Shown here in pieces: positions 24,646 through 34,113 of a stretch of DNA of 64,000 nt; the stretch's first letter is position 1; the number at the start of each line of letters is the position of its first letter. A program made the translations under genes and the position numbers. Source of the DNA: a bacterium (GTDB lineage Bacteria > Patescibacteriota > Patescibacteriia > 2-12-FULL-60-25); NCBI GenBank assembly GCA_021796435.1, contig JAJYXM010000016.1:812625-876624 (forward strand). The letters run 5' to 3'. The notes beneath the pieces were generated by a model that worked only from the letters and a program-made list of their open reading frames with translations, was not told where the DNA came from and did no database searches.

Positions 24646-24822
24646 ATGCAGCAAAAGGATATCGTCGCGCGTTTTCGCGAAAAGGAAAACGCTGACAAAT
24701 TTGCAGAGAAAGCGAACCGACGGACATTCGAGTCCGTTACGGTCGAACAAAGAAACGGGCTATGGGAGGTCAGGCTCGTGCCGGTCCGAAAGATACCAAA
24801 ATTCGAACCTCCAAAAACATGA
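24646..24822 (+). CDS. Hypothetical phage protein, 58 aa
   Basis: A short frame from ATG 24646 to a TGA at 24820. The product is 58 residues, charged and helical at first (VARFREKENADKFAEKANRR), then strand-like (FESVTVEQRNGLWEVRLVPV). It fills the gap between neighbours exactly, which is the main support. Confidence 0.5.
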   Translation: MQQKDIVARFREKENADKFAEKANRRTFESVTVEQRNGLWEVRLVPVRKIPKFEPPKT

Positions 24823-24825
24823 ACC

Positions 24826-25224
24826 ATGATAGCCCAACGCAATTTATTCAAGGTCGACGCGCTCTCCATCCTCATCATGGGTTCGGATGGCCACGCATAT
24901 CTGCTCCGGCGAAGGCGCGGCTCCATTCATGTCTCGATGGCCGAACTTGCGAAGTGGGCAGAGAGACGGATCTGGCAGGTCGAGGACATTCCTAGCAAAG
25001 AAGAAAACTTGATCTGCTCATTGAACGAAGCGTACGAACGATATCTTTCTTGCAAAGAACAGGAGCTCGAACTCTCAGCGGATCGCTGGCTATGTACGGC
25101 GGATCGGCTCGCAGGAAGAGTATCTGACCTTGTAGAACGGGGACACGAAATTCCAAAGACCATTATCGTGCACATCGACAAACCTCCGCCTCTGTTCGCT
25201 CCAACTGTCAGAAAACGTGGATAA
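24826..25224 (+). CDS. Hypothetical phage protein, 132 aa
   Basis: A 132-residue soluble protein that starts three bases after the previous stop. No family is recognised. The N-terminal half has strand-like stretches and an Arg cluster (LLRRRRGS); the second half is helical with two Cys (LSCKEQELEL, LCTADR) and ends in a basic tail (VRKRG). Its place is between the replication genes and the nuclease and methylase genes. Confidence 0.55.
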   Translation: MIAQRNLFKVDALSILIMGSDGHAYLLRRRRGSIHVSMAELAKWAERRIWQVEDIPSKEENLICSLNEAYERYLSCKEQELELSADRWLCTADRLAGRVSDLVERGHEIPKTIIVHIDKPPPLFAPTVRKRG

Positions 25225-25264
25225 GTAAGCATTTCCAAGCCTTCGCGCGCCTATGCTTGTACGC

Positions 25265-25594
25265 ATGAGGGAATCAGACATCCAATACGCCATACTCGCG
25301 AACCTTCGCTACCGGAACATTCTCGCATTCCGTTGCCAGCCTGCGCCTATTCCAATTCGGAAGGGGAAGGCGATAATCGGCTTCCGAAAATCGGACGCGT
25401 TCAACGTAGGCATGCCAGACATCGTCTGCGTGATCAACGGTCTGTTCATCGGCATCGAGGTCAAGTCGCCGGAAGGACGACAGCGCGACGAACAGAAGCT
25501 CTGGCAAAGACGCATCGAGTCAGCTGGTGGCACGTACGTGCTCGCGCGTGCTTGGGAAGACGTCGCGGATGCACTCGGAATCAAAGCCGTATGA
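25265..25594 (+). CDS. VRR-NUC domain nuclease
   Basis: A 109-residue stand-alone VRR-NUC (PD-(D/E)XK fold) protein. GMPDIVCVINGLFIGIEVKSPEGRQRDEQ carries the catalytic Asp and Glu-x-Lys, and an Arg-rich N-terminal ESDIQYAIL helix precedes it. In phages these act as Holliday-junction or flap nucleases. ATG 25265 is preferred over 25253 because the domain starts at once. Its stop overlaps the methyltransferase start. Confidence 0.85.
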   Translation: MRESDIQYAILANLRYRNILAFRCQPAPIPIRKGKAIIGFRKSDAFNVGMPDIVCVINGLFIGIEVKSPEGRQRDEQKLWQRRIESAGGTYVLARAWEDVADALGIKAV

Positions 25595-26784
25595 AGTATT
25601 TTTCACTTTTTACCGGTGTTGGCGGATTCGAAATTGGCATCGACAATGCATATGACGTGGGTACTCAACCAACAGACTCGAAATCCAAATCGGCCAAGCC
25701 TCAAGTATTCAAGCGGAGGAAGCGGGCCTCTATGGAAATGGGATTGCGCGTTCTGCCTGCCGACGAACGGGGGCGGAGGGCAATATGTGTTGGTTTTTCC
25801 GAAATCGATAAATATGCGAGCTTGGTCTTGCGCTATCGGTTCCCTAATACAAAGAATTATGGAGACATCCAAAAAATTAGCTGGAAAGACGTACCCGACT
25901 TTGACCTTCTTGTCGGAGGTAGTCCATGCCAAGACTTGTCCGTCGCTGGAAAGCGAGCCGGACTCGAAGGTGCAAGGTCGAGCCTGTTCGCGGAATACGT
26001 CCGCGCCTTGCACGAGAAAAAGCCACGCGATTTTATCTGGGAAAACGTTAAAGGCGCTCTGTCATCGAACGGAGGCCGAGACTTCGCCGTCATTCTCGAT
26101 TCGCTGGCCGAAGAGGGCTACGCTCTCTCATGGCAGATTCTCAACGCAAGAGATTTCGGCGTCCCTCAAAACCGCGGACGCGTCTTTATCATCGGTACTC
26201 GAGGCGAACGTGCACGAGAAATATTTTTTGAGCCGCAAGGTGCTCAAGCGAATCTTAGCGAAATCACGTCTCGGGTCGCTCAAGCCGAACGCGTCTATTC
26301 CGAGCACGGCGTCGCGCGGACTCTCAAAGCAAACGGCGGAGGCATAGGCGCGAAGACCGGTTGTTACGCCGTTCGCTGCCCGCTCAAGTACCTGAACCGG
26401 AACCAGAAGAAAATCGAAGGCGACTACGCTTTCACGATCGATGGAGCCAACACAGGAGGAATCGCCTTCATCGATCTCAGCACGAAAGACCCGAAAATCA
26501 CGTCTGCCGCACGGACGATCCAGGCCCGATATGCCAAAGGATATAGCCATCGCACAGCCGAGGTTTCCGGTGTTACGGACGGCATCCGAGTCAGGCGCCT
26601 CACCCCGCTCGAGTGCGAACGCCTCATGTCATGGCCGGACGAGTGGACGCGATGGGGTATCGACGAAAAGGGGAACGAGATCGAAATGAGCGATACCCAA
26701 CGGTACAAGATGTGCGGGAACGGCATCGTGAGCAGAGTTGTCGAACATATCGCAAAAATAATCCTATGCAATACGAACAAGTAA
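25591..26784 (+). CDS. DNA (cytosine-5) methyltransferase
   Basis: A 397-residue C5-methyltransferase with motif I FTGVGGFEIG (about residues 7-16), motif IV GGSPCQDLSVAG with the catalytic Cys (about 110-121), motif VI WENVKG, motif VIII QNRGRVFIIG and motif X GNGIVSRVVEHI at the end. The target-recognition part lies between VIII and X. About 50 residues are inserted after motif I. There is no restriction partner next to it, so protection of phage DNA from host restriction is the likely purpose. It overlaps the genes on both sides. Confidence 0.92.
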   Translation: MKYFSLFTGVGGFEIGIDNAYDVGTQPTDSKSKSAKPQVFKRRKRASMEMGLRVLPADERGRRAICVGFSEIDKYASLVLRYRFPNTKNYGDIQKISWKDVPDFDLLVGGSPCQDLSVAGKRAGLEGARSSLFAEYVRALHEKKPRDFIWENVKGALSSNGGRDFAVILDSLAEEGYALSWQILNARDFGVPQNRGRVFIIGTRGERAREIFFEPQGAQANLSEITSRVAQAERVYSEHGVARTLKANGGGIGAKTGCYAVRCPLKYLNRNQKKIEGDYAFTIDGANTGGIAFIDLSTKDPKITSAARTIQARYAKGYSHRTAEVSGVTDGIRVRRLTPLECERLMSWPDEWTRWGIDEKGNEIEMSDTQRYKMCGNGIVSRVVEHIAKIILCNTNK

Positions 26785-27989
26785 AAATTACCGCGCTCAA
26801 GCCGGCAGAATACAACCCACGTTCCATCAGCGAGCGGGAACTCACGAAGCTCACGGACTCCATCCGCGCGTTCGGTTTTGTGGATCCGGTCATCGTTAAT
26901 GCGGACAACACGGTCATCGGCGGGCACCAGCGCATCAAAGCGGCGGAACGCATCGGCATGTCTGAGGTTCCATGCGTACGTGTCGATATTCCAAAGGATC
27001 GGGAACAGGCATTGAACCTCGCACTCAATCGTATTTCGGGTGAATGGGACATGGATCGTTTGGCCGTCCTGTTGGAACAGCTCGACGCGGAATCTCGAAA
27101 ACTTTCCGGTTTCGACGAACAGGAGATTACCGAAGCCTTGAACCGTTTGCTGAAGCAGCCGATGGAAGACGAATACGATCCGGTATTGCCCGAGAATCCC
27201 AAGACGAAAACCGGGGAGATGTATCAGCTCGGGAACCATCGTTTGCTTTGCGGCGACTCGACGAGTCCCGAAGCGTTCGATCGTTTGCTCGAGGGGAATA
27301 AGGCTGACATGTGTTTTACCGATCCGCCATACAACATGGGCTACATCGGCGGTTCGGGTAAGCGCAGGAAAAAGATTGCCAACGACGAAATGCCTCGGGA
27401 CGAGTTCGTCGCGTTCCTGCGTAAAGTCATGGCCAATCTTGTCGCCAATGTGACCGGCGCGTTCTACGTCTGCATGTCATACGGCGAGCTTCATTCGCTT
27501 TGGCAGGCGTTCACGGATGCTGGTGGTCATTGGCAGGGATACATCGTTTGGGCGAAACAACGGTTCACTCTTGGCGGCTCCGATTACCAGCACCAATCCG
27601 AGCCGATCATGCATGGGTTATCCGAAGAGGAATCTTCAAAGCTCGACGAGACAAACGATGCAGAAGCTTTGCCTATCCTGTATGGATGGACACGCCATGC
27701 ATGGTACGGCGGAAGGAAGCAGGGCGACGTTTGGTTTTTCGATCGTCCAACCAAGTCTCCAGAGCATCCGACTATGAAACCGGTCCGGCTTTGCGCCAAG
27801 GCCATCATGAACAGCGCGCCGCAAGACGGAATCGTGCTTGATTGCTTCGGAGGTTCCGGTTCAACGCTCATTGCCGCCGAACAGGTCGAACGGCGGTGCT
27901 ACATGATTGAAATGGATCCCGCATATTGCGACGTTATCGTCGACAGATGGGAGAAATTCACCGGACGGAGTGCTGTAAAGTTAGCCTAG
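26766..27989 (+). CDS. ParB-like domain fused to DNA adenine/N4 methyltransferase
   Basis: A 407-residue two-domain protein. Residues 1-140 are a ParB/Srx-type domain with FVDPVIVNADNTVIGGHQRIKAAERIG (GGHQR is the conserved motif). Residues 165-407 form an amino-methyltransferase of the beta class, with catalytic TDPPYNMGY (about 188-196) and the SAM-binding motif DCFGGSGSTLIAAE (about 362-375). The fusion is known in phages and mobile elements. It overlaps the cytosine methyltransferase by 19 bases, giving the phage two different base modifications. Confidence 0.9.
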   Translation: MQYEQVKITALKPAEYNPRSISERELTKLTDSIRAFGFVDPVIVNADNTVIGGHQRIKAAERIGMSEVPCVRVDIPKDREQALNLALNRISGEWDMDRLAVLLEQLDAESRKLSGFDEQEITEALNRLLKQPMEDEYDPVLPENPKTKTGEMYQLGNHRLLCGDSTSPEAFDRLLEGNKADMCFTDPPYNMGYIGGSGKRRKKIANDEMPRDEFVAFLRKVMANLVANVTGAFYVCMSYGELHSLWQAFTDAGGHWQGYIVWAKQRFTLGGSDYQHQSEPIMHGLSEEESSKLDETNDAEALPILYGWTRHAWYGGRKQGDVWFFDRPTKSPEHPTMKPVRLCAKAIMNSAPQDGIVLDCFGGSGSTLIAAEQVERRCYMIEMDPAYCDVIVDRWEKFTGRSAVKLA

Positions 27990-28011
27990 TTTTGGGTTTT
28001 TGGGTTTTCGT

Positions 28012-28389
28012 ATGCCAAATCCGACCACTGCACGGGAGAATGGAAAACGCGGAGGAAGACCGCTCGGGACTTTGAATCCGGAAACCATCAAGCGGAACGA
28101 GATGCGCCAGAAGATGCTTGCTCGCATCGAGCAGGAATTCAATCCGCTCATGGACGCCGCTCTCGATCTTGCGAAAGGTATCGTGGTGTACGTTCCGGGG
28201 AAGGACGGCAAGAAATCCAAGGTATATGAACGCGAACCGAATACAGACATGGTCAAATACCTGCTCGACCAATCGGCAGGCAAGGCACTGACGTCTGTCG
28301 AAATGTCCGGAGGCTTGAGCATCGATAATTTGCAGGACTTCATCTACTCGCTCTATGGCAAGTCGGCGAACAGAAGGAATCCTGCTTAG
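28012..28389 (+). CDS. Probable small terminase-like phage protein
   Basis: A 125-residue protein directly before the large terminase and overlapping it by 35 bases. It starts with a basic PNPTTARENGKRGGRPLGTLN stretch, the style of DNA-binding tails in small terminase subunits (R-G-R-P). The helical middle (MRQKMLARIEQEFNPLMDAAL) could oligomerise. Position and the Arg-rich start are the main support. Confidence 0.6.
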   Translation: MPNPTTARENGKRGGRPLGTLNPETIKRNEMRQKMLARIEQEFNPLMDAALDLAKGIVVYVPGKDGKKSKVYEREPNTDMVKYLLDQSAGKALTSVEMSGGLSIDNLQDFIYSLYGKSANRRNPA

Positions 28390-29725
28390 GCTCCAACGCG
28401 ACCCCGTTGGTTTCGTGAAGCTCTGTTGGCCGGATGCTGTACTCTGGGAGAAGCAGATAGAGGTTGCGGAATCTGTTGTCGGCCACAAACGCGTCACCGT
28501 CAGATCGGGACATGGCGTCGGCAAGTCTTGGCTCATGGCGCGTCTTGCTATCTGGTTTTTGACCGTATTCAAACCGTCCAAGGTCGTAACGACCGCTCCG
28601 ACATGGACGCAAGTCGAGAAAGTGCTCTGGGGTGAGATCGCTGCTGCATACCGATCGTCGCGTATTCCGCTCGGAGGCGAATTGCTTTCGACCCAATGGA
28701 AGGTTTCGGAAGATTGTTTCGCGCTCGGTATATCAACGCGCGAGGGTGTCGACCAGCGCGATTTTGGCTCCACAAAGCTCCAAGGTTTTCACTCACCGAA
28801 TTTATTGGTCATTCTCGACGAAGCTGCTGGCGTACCGCCAGAAACGTGGACTGGCGCGACATCGCTCGCTACGGGGGCAAACAACCGCATTGTGGCGATT
28901 GGAAACCCCGCGAGTCCGTCCGGTCCGTTCTACGACACCTTCAAGAGTCCGATCTGGCACAAGATCGAAATCTCATGTCTCGAGCACCCTAACGTTACAA
29001 CGGGTGAGATTGTCATTCCCGGTGCTGTTTCGTCCGAATGGGTCGAGGAACGCAGGGCAGAGTGGGGTGAAGGCAGCCCGCTATTCCAAGCGAAGGTGCT
29101 CGGACAATTTCCCGTCGAAGGATCGGACACGCTCATTCCGCTTTCATGGGTTGAACGCGCCGTGCATGCGGAAGTCGCCGGAGACGAACGTAAGAGCATC
29201 GGATGTGACGTTGCTCGTTTCGGCGAGGACGAGACCGTTATCTTCAAATCCCTTGGCAACACGTATGAGCTGGTCGAGTCCGTCAACAAGCGTGCAACGA
29301 ATGAGACGGCCGGTCGGCTCGTACTTGCGGCCAAAGATTCAGGTGCGGAATTCGTGGCAGTCGACGACACGGGAGTCGGCGGAGGCGTCACCGACATGCT
29401 ACGCGAGCAGGGGATGTCCGTGGTACCCGTGAATTTCGGTTCGTCTGCGGAAGACTCGGAACGATTCGCCAATCTCAAGGCTGAAATATTTTGGTGCTTA
29501 CGGGAAGACTTCGAGAAGAATCTTATCTCCATTCCCAACGATCCGGTGCTCATCAACCAGCTCGCATCTATCAAGTACGCGATGACATCGAAAGGTCAGA
29601 TCAAGATCGAGTCGAAGAATGACGCCAAGAAGCGGGGATTGCGATCGCCTGATCGCGCGGATGCGCTCGCAATCTGCCACTACGCTAAACGCGCCAACTG
29701 GATTCCAGAGATGCTGTGGATATAG
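28355..29725 (+). CDS. Phage terminase large subunit
   Basis: A 456-residue packaging motor. The ATPase half has Walker A SGHGVGKSW (about residues 51-59), Walker B LLVILDEAAG (about 146-155) and the coupling motif IVAIGNPA. The nuclease half has the acidic residues CDVARFGEDE (about 285-294), FVAVDDTGVGGG (about 330-341) and SPDRADALAI near the end. It pumps DNA into the prohead and cuts it. ATG 28355 overlaps the small gene upstream. Confidence 0.95.
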   Translation: MASRRTEGILLRLQRDPVGFVKLCWPDAVLWEKQIEVAESVVGHKRVTVRSGHGVGKSWLMARLAIWFLTVFKPSKVVTTAPTWTQVEKVLWGEIAAAYRSSRIPLGGELLSTQWKVSEDCFALGISTREGVDQRDFGSTKLQGFHSPNLLVILDEAAGVPPETWTGATSLATGANNRIVAIGNPASPSGPFYDTFKSPIWHKIEISCLEHPNVTTGEIVIPGAVSSEWVEERRAEWGEGSPLFQAKVLGQFPVEGSDTLIPLSWVERAVHAEVAGDERKSIGCDVARFGEDETVIFKSLGNTYELVESVNKRATNETAGRLVLAAKDSGAEFVAVDDTGVGGGVTDMLREQGMSVVPVNFGSSAEDSERFANLKAEIFWCLREDFEKNLISIPNDPVLINQLASIKYAMTSKGQIKIESKNDAKKRGLRSPDRADALAICHYAKRANWIPEMLWI

Positions 29726-29762
29726 CGGGCTTTTGCGTTCGCGTTTTTGCGATGCTTACGCC

Positions 29763-31865
29763 ATGAATTTCTTTGATCGCGTGAAGGAGACGTGGCGCTT
29801 CTACCGAAGTGGCAAGAGCATCGCCGAAGTCGGCCACGCGTTTTCATCTTGGTTGAACGGAACCTCAAGCGTTGCGTTCGGTTGGCAGTTCAAAGCTGCC
29901 AAGCTTCTCGGCGAAACCGTGGGCTACGCCGCCTTTCGTTTGTATCGCATCAAAGCTGACGGTTCTTGGAGCGAGATTGACTCGCATCCAGCACTCGATC
30001 TTTTGCACCAGCCGAATCCGATCTCAACCCATTCAGAATTGCTTGAGATGCTCAGCATGTCACTCGACTTCTACGGCAATGGGTATCTCTACATGGACGG
30101 CGCGGATTCTCCAACAACAAAACCAAAGGCGTTGTATTTTCTGAAACCGCAGAACGTCACCATCATCCGAACCGATTCTTTTCCCGAATCCGTCATCGCC
30201 TACAAGTATCGACATAAGTCACGTGAATACGTTTTCCAGCCGCACCAGATTTTGCACATCAGGGAATCCAATCCAGACGACCCGATTCTCGGATTCGGCG
30301 CGGTGCAAGCCATGTCAGACTCGGTCGATCTCGATCTATCCGCCCGCCAATGGAATCGGGCATTTTTCCGTAACAGCGCACGGCCGGATCTCATCCTCAA
30401 ATCCAAATTCAAAACGCGCGAGCAGATGGATCCCATCCGCATGCAGTTCGAAGATCGCTATCGCGGGACTGAAAACGCGCACAAGGTCGCAATTCTCCCC
30501 GATGGCGTTGAGCCGGACAAGATGGGTTGGAGCCAGAAGGAGATGGATTTCGTGGAACAGCTCAAGTGGTCCAGAGATGACATTTTGTCCGGACTGCGGA
30601 CTCCCCATGTCGTACTCGGTCTTGGAGCTGGCGAGAACCTGAATCGTGCTACCGCCGAAGCAACGAACTACATCTACGCGCTTCGCACTGTCATGCCGAG
30701 ATTACGACGTATCGCAACATTTTTGAACGTCCTGCTCATCCCGCGATTTGGCAAGGATTTGGTCATCGAATTCGACAACGTTGTTCCGGAAGACGAGGAC
30801 TTGGCAATCAAGAAACGCGTTGCCGCACTCGGAGGCGCACCGTATGAAAGCGTCAACGAAGTGCGTGACGAACTCGGACTTGAACCGATCGAAAACGGCG
30901 ATTCGGTCATGGCGTCGTTTACACAAACCCCCGTTGGCTCCCCGAAAGTTCAACCCAACAAGACCGTGGCGCCACGCTCGGCTTATCTGGCATCCAAAGA
31001 AGCGAAACGCATCAACGAGAGCAACGCCAAAGTCGAATCAGCGGTCAGCTCCGTCGCCTCGAAGGCTGCAGACGGATTCGTTCGCATTCAAAAAGTTTTC
31101 AAACTCATGCAGGAGGAGGCGCGATGGCGGGCATTCGTAAAACGCGTCACGCCATACGAGAAACTCATCAAAAAGACGATGGCAGATTACGCGCAAGGCA
31201 TGGCTGAACGCGCCTCGGCAAACCTCGAAGAACAGTCCAAGGCATTTGACCTTGCAACTCTGATCGATCCGCGATCCGAAGTCCGCATCATCGTGAGCGC
31301 GGTGCGTCCGATTTTTGACGACCTGTATCGAAGTGAGGGAAGAACTTCCGCCGATCTCATCGGAGGCGCATTCGACGATACGACCGCTCGCGTCCATCAG
31401 GCGGTAAACGATGCCGTCGGACTCATGGCCGAAACGTATCAGGAAGAAACAACGCGTCTGTTTAGGGACGCTCTCAGAGACGGACTCGACGCAGGCGAGG
31501 GGATCGACAAGCTCAAGAACCGCATCAGCGATATTGGCGAATTTTCATCCGATGTTCGTGCAGAACGCGTGGCAAAGTCCGAAGCGTTTCGCGTAGCGAA
31601 TATGGCCGGACGGGAAGCGTACCGTCAGTCTGGCGTGCAAAAGCTTGTCTGGTACACGGCGGCCGACGAACTCGTTTGTGAATTCTGCGCCCCACTGCAC
31701 GGAACCGTAGTCGGCATCGACGAGAATTTCTACGACAAGGGCGATGTGGTGCAGGGATCTGATGGCGGAACCATGCCCGTCGATTACGCAAATGTCACCG
31801 GAGGCGCACTTCATCCAAATTGCCGATGCCAAGTGGTTCCGCAAGTCGAAGAACTACAAAACTGA
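29763..31865 (+). CDS. Phage portal protein fused to MuF-type head morphogenesis domain
   Basis: A 700-residue protein from ATG 29763. Residues 1-410 are an HK97/SPP1-type portal (HPALDLLHQPNP, FYGNGYLYM, HIRESNPDDPILGFGAVQA and LGAGENLNRATAEATNYIY). Residues 560-700 carry a MuF-like minor head domain with SEAFRVANMAGREAYRQSG, then ELVCEFCAPLHGTVV and LHPNCRC, whose four Cys/His groups would bind zinc. Portal and MuF are usually separate genes; here one frame covers both. Both act at the DNA entry vertex. Confidence 0.9.
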   Translation: MNFFDRVKETWRFYRSGKSIAEVGHAFSSWLNGTSSVAFGWQFKAAKLLGETVGYAAFRLYRIKADGSWSEIDSHPALDLLHQPNPISTHSELLEMLSMSLDFYGNGYLYMDGADSPTTKPKALYFLKPQNVTIIRTDSFPESVIAYKYRHKSREYVFQPHQILHIRESNPDDPILGFGAVQAMSDSVDLDLSARQWNRAFFRNSARPDLILKSKFKTREQMDPIRMQFEDRYRGTENAHKVAILPDGVEPDKMGWSQKEMDFVEQLKWSRDDILSGLRTPHVVLGLGAGENLNRATAEATNYIYALRTVMPRLRRIATFLNVLLIPRFGKDLVIEFDNVVPEDEDLAIKKRVAALGGAPYESVNEVRDELGLEPIENGDSVMASFTQTPVGSPKVQPNKTVAPRSAYLASKEAKRINESNAKVESAVSSVASKAADGFVRIQKVFKLMQEEARWRAFVKRVTPYEKLIKKTMADYAQGMAERASANLEEQSKAFDLATLIDPRSEVRIIVSAVRPIFDDLYRSEGRTSADLIGGAFDDTTARVHQAVNDAVGLMAETYQEETTRLFRDALRDGLDAGEGIDKLKNRISDIGEFSSDVRAERVAKSEAFRVANMAGREAYRQSGVQKLVWYTAADELVCEFCAPLHGTVVGIDENFYDKGDVVQGSDGGTMPVDYANVTGGALHPNCRCQVVPQVEELQN

Positions 31866-31920
31866 TTGTGGATAACGAAACGATTCCGCGTCTTTAACCC
31901 GATACGCTTTAACCCAAGGT

Positions 31921-32736
31921 ATGCAAACCGAAAAACTACAACTCAAAGCATCCGTCACCAAAGCCGCAGACGGACGGGTGACGATCGTGGCGAGCGACGA
32001 AACGATCGACCGTTCCGGCGAGGCGATTCCCGTTTCAAGCTGGGATCTCTCGAACTTCCAAAAGTCGCCGCGCCTGCTCATCGATCACGACTATTCCGTG
32101 AAGTCCATCGTCGGACTCGCGGAGAATGTTCGCTCAGAAAATCGACAGCTGTTATTCGAACCGCTATTCCACGACATCACGGATGCGGCTCGGGAGACGA
32201 AAGTAATGGTTGAGCAAGGTTTTCTCGACACGGTATCCGTCGGATTCATTCGCAATCAGGCGCAAGACGGGTCGATGAAGAACGAATTGCTTGAGATCAG
32301 TTTCGTAGCCGTTCCCTGCAATCCGAATGCCCGAACGCTTTCCGTCAAAGACATCGGAGACACCGAAGCGAAGGCGGTCGAAGCGTTCATCGGAAAGACG
32401 GAGGAACCCGAAAAGCCCGAAAAGCCGAAACAACCAGAACCGGCGGAGAAGGCAGGACGGACGATCTCATCGGATACGCGGGCGCAAATTGAAAATGCCA
32501 TCAACTTATTAGAACAAGCGAGCGGTGCTTTGGAGCAGCTCTTAAACGGGGCGGAAGCGCAGAGTACCGAGGGGAAGGATGCCGTCGATGGCGGCACCCC
32601 GAAACAAAGGTCGAGTGACGAAGGGTCTGACGAAGAAGTCTTCAAGCAATGGCTTCTCCAGCGTCAGGTCTTGCGTGCCGTGAACACGGCAACCTCGGAA
32701 GCTCTCGCAAAGAGCAAATTATTCATCCGTAAATAA
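31921..32736 (+). CDS. HK97-type prohead protease, with scaffold-like tail
   Basis: A 271-residue protein. The protease region (residues 1-140) has FQKSPRLLIDHDYSVKSIVG with the catalytic His and FLDTVSVGFI with the Ser, followed by LLEISFVAVPCNPNA, which matches the HK97 protease pattern. Residues 155-235 are Glu-, Pro- and Lys-rich and probably disordered, and the C-terminal 40 are helical, so the protein could double as scaffold. It lies directly before the capsid gene. Confidence 0.93.
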   Translation: MQTEKLQLKASVTKAADGRVTIVASDETIDRSGEAIPVSSWDLSNFQKSPRLLIDHDYSVKSIVGLAENVRSENRQLLFEPLFHDITDAARETKVMVEQGFLDTVSVGFIRNQAQDGSMKNELLEISFVAVPCNPNARTLSVKDIGDTEAKAVEAFIGKTEEPEKPEKPKQPEPAEKAGRTISSDTRAQIENAINLLEQASGALEQLLNGAEAQSTEGKDAVDGGTPKQRSSDEGSDEEVFKQWLLQRQVLRAVNTATSEALAKSKLFIRK

Positions 32737-32741
32737 TCTCT

Positions 32742-33929
32742 ATGTTGAAAGAACTCGAACAGTTCAAAACAGAACTCGCGGAAGACATAAAAGGTCACCT
32801 TGATACCGCTCTCCACGAGAAAGTGAAAGCACTCATCGGTGACGAGCGTGCAGGCATGGTGCGCGAAGCCGTCGAGCAATTGAAGCTCGAACGCATCCTT
32901 TTGGGACACGACAAGACCGGTTTGTCCGACGCCCAGAAAACCGAATTCGCCAAATTTGTGAAGACGGTCGTGCTGCAAACCAAATCTGGCGAAGCCATCA
33001 TTGGCGATCAGGACTCGCGTGGTGGATACCTCGTGCCGACCGAAGTCGCCAACGCCATCTTGCGCATCGCTGCAACCGTTGGCGTGGCCGTTTCACAGTG
33101 TGCGCGTTGGGAAATGAAAGGCGACGAACTTGATATCCCTGCCTACGGGGGTTCGTTCCTCGAGGGCGAATATCTCGGCGTCGATGCCGTCGGAAACGTC
33201 ACGGGCATCACGTTCAAGACTGCCCGCCTCATCGCCAAGAGCTGGCAACTCGCATTCGTGTTGGGCAAGGATTTGCTCGCCGAAGCAACGCCCGCCGTCG
33301 CAGATTGGCTCATGGCACTCGCCGCCGAAGCCATGTCAAACATGATCGACAAGCAGGTGTTCGCCGGAACCGGCCATCCGTTCGTCGGCATCATGGCAAG
33401 CAAAGAAGTGAACACGTACTCGCTCGGGTCAGGCAAAACGGGCTTTGATTCGTACAAGGTCATCGACGATTCGTCCGATGTGATCGCAAGCGTGGAAGAA
33501 TCCACCCTCGACTCGGCTGCCTTTTATTTCAGCCGAACGGTCTGGGCGAAACTTCGCGCACAAAAGGACGACGCCGGTTTCTACGTCCTGCAACTCGCAG
33601 GCTTGAACCCGCAGACGCTCTCGGTCAGCCCGCAAAACGGCGGACCGAAGCCGGCTGGCTCGATCCTCGGATTCCCAGTCTACACCGTGCGCCATCTCCC
33701 CGCGTTCAGCGATTCCGCCGCCGGAACCAAGTTCGGCGTGTTCGGCACGCTCAAGGCGGTCGGCCTCGGCATGAAGAACGAAATGGAAATGGATCGCTTC
33801 ACCAGCGGTACGTTCGGCGGGAAGGAAGTCGCCTTGGCTCGCCAGATCGGCATGGTCATGGGCAACCGCCATGCGGCCGTCATCTCGCTCCCACAAGCAC
33901 TCACCGCCATCAAGACGGCAAGCTCCTAA
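32742..33929 (+). CDS. HK97-fold major capsid protein
   Basis: A 395-residue capsid protein. The first 85 residues form a helical delta domain that the protease would remove. The fold core shows GGYLVPTEVANAILRIAATVGVAVSQCARWEMKG, then WQLAFVLGKDLLAEATPAVADWLM and FVGIMAS, and the end has GFPVYTVRHLPA and RQIGMVMGNRHAAVISL, the order of HK97 capsids. Five bases separate it from the protease. Confidence 0.95.
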   Translation: MLKELEQFKTELAEDIKGHLDTALHEKVKALIGDERAGMVREAVEQLKLERILLGHDKTGLSDAQKTEFAKFVKTVVLQTKSGEAIIGDQDSRGGYLVPTEVANAILRIAATVGVAVSQCARWEMKGDELDIPAYGGSFLEGEYLGVDAVGNVTGITFKTARLIAKSWQLAFVLGKDLLAEATPAVADWLMALAAEAMSNMIDKQVFAGTGHPFVGIMASKEVNTYSLGSGKTGFDSYKVIDDSSDVIASVEESTLDSAAFYFSRTVWAKLRAQKDDAGFYVLQLAGLNPQTLSVSPQNGGPKPAGSILGFPVYTVRHLPAFSDSAAGTKFGVFGTLKAVGLGMKNEMEMDRFTSGTFGGKEVALARQIGMVMGNRHAAVISLPQALTAIKTASS

Positions 33930-33933
33930 TCGT

Positions 33934-34113
33934 ATGAGCGCCTTCAAAGTCTTGAAACCGATCATCGTCCACGGCGACCGTAAGGAAGCGGGGGAGACGG
34001 TCGAACTCTCGAATGAGGAGGCGCTCGCCTACGGTTCGGAGTATCTCGCCAAGGAAGGGACGCCGAAAATTAAGCGGGCGTCCAAATCTCATTCACTCAA
34101 ACCACACGTATGA
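33934..34113 (+). CDS. Hypothetical phage protein, 59 aa
   Basis: A 59-residue basic protein from ATG 33934, four bases after the capsid stop. It has a short strand-rich part (FKVLKPIIVHGDRKEAGETVELSNEEA) and a Lys/Ser tail. Small proteins of this type after the capsid often help head completion. Its stop overlaps the next start. Confidence 0.6.
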   Translation: MSAFKVLKPIIVHGDRKEAGETVELSNEEALAYGSEYLAKEGTPKIKRASKSHSLKPHV

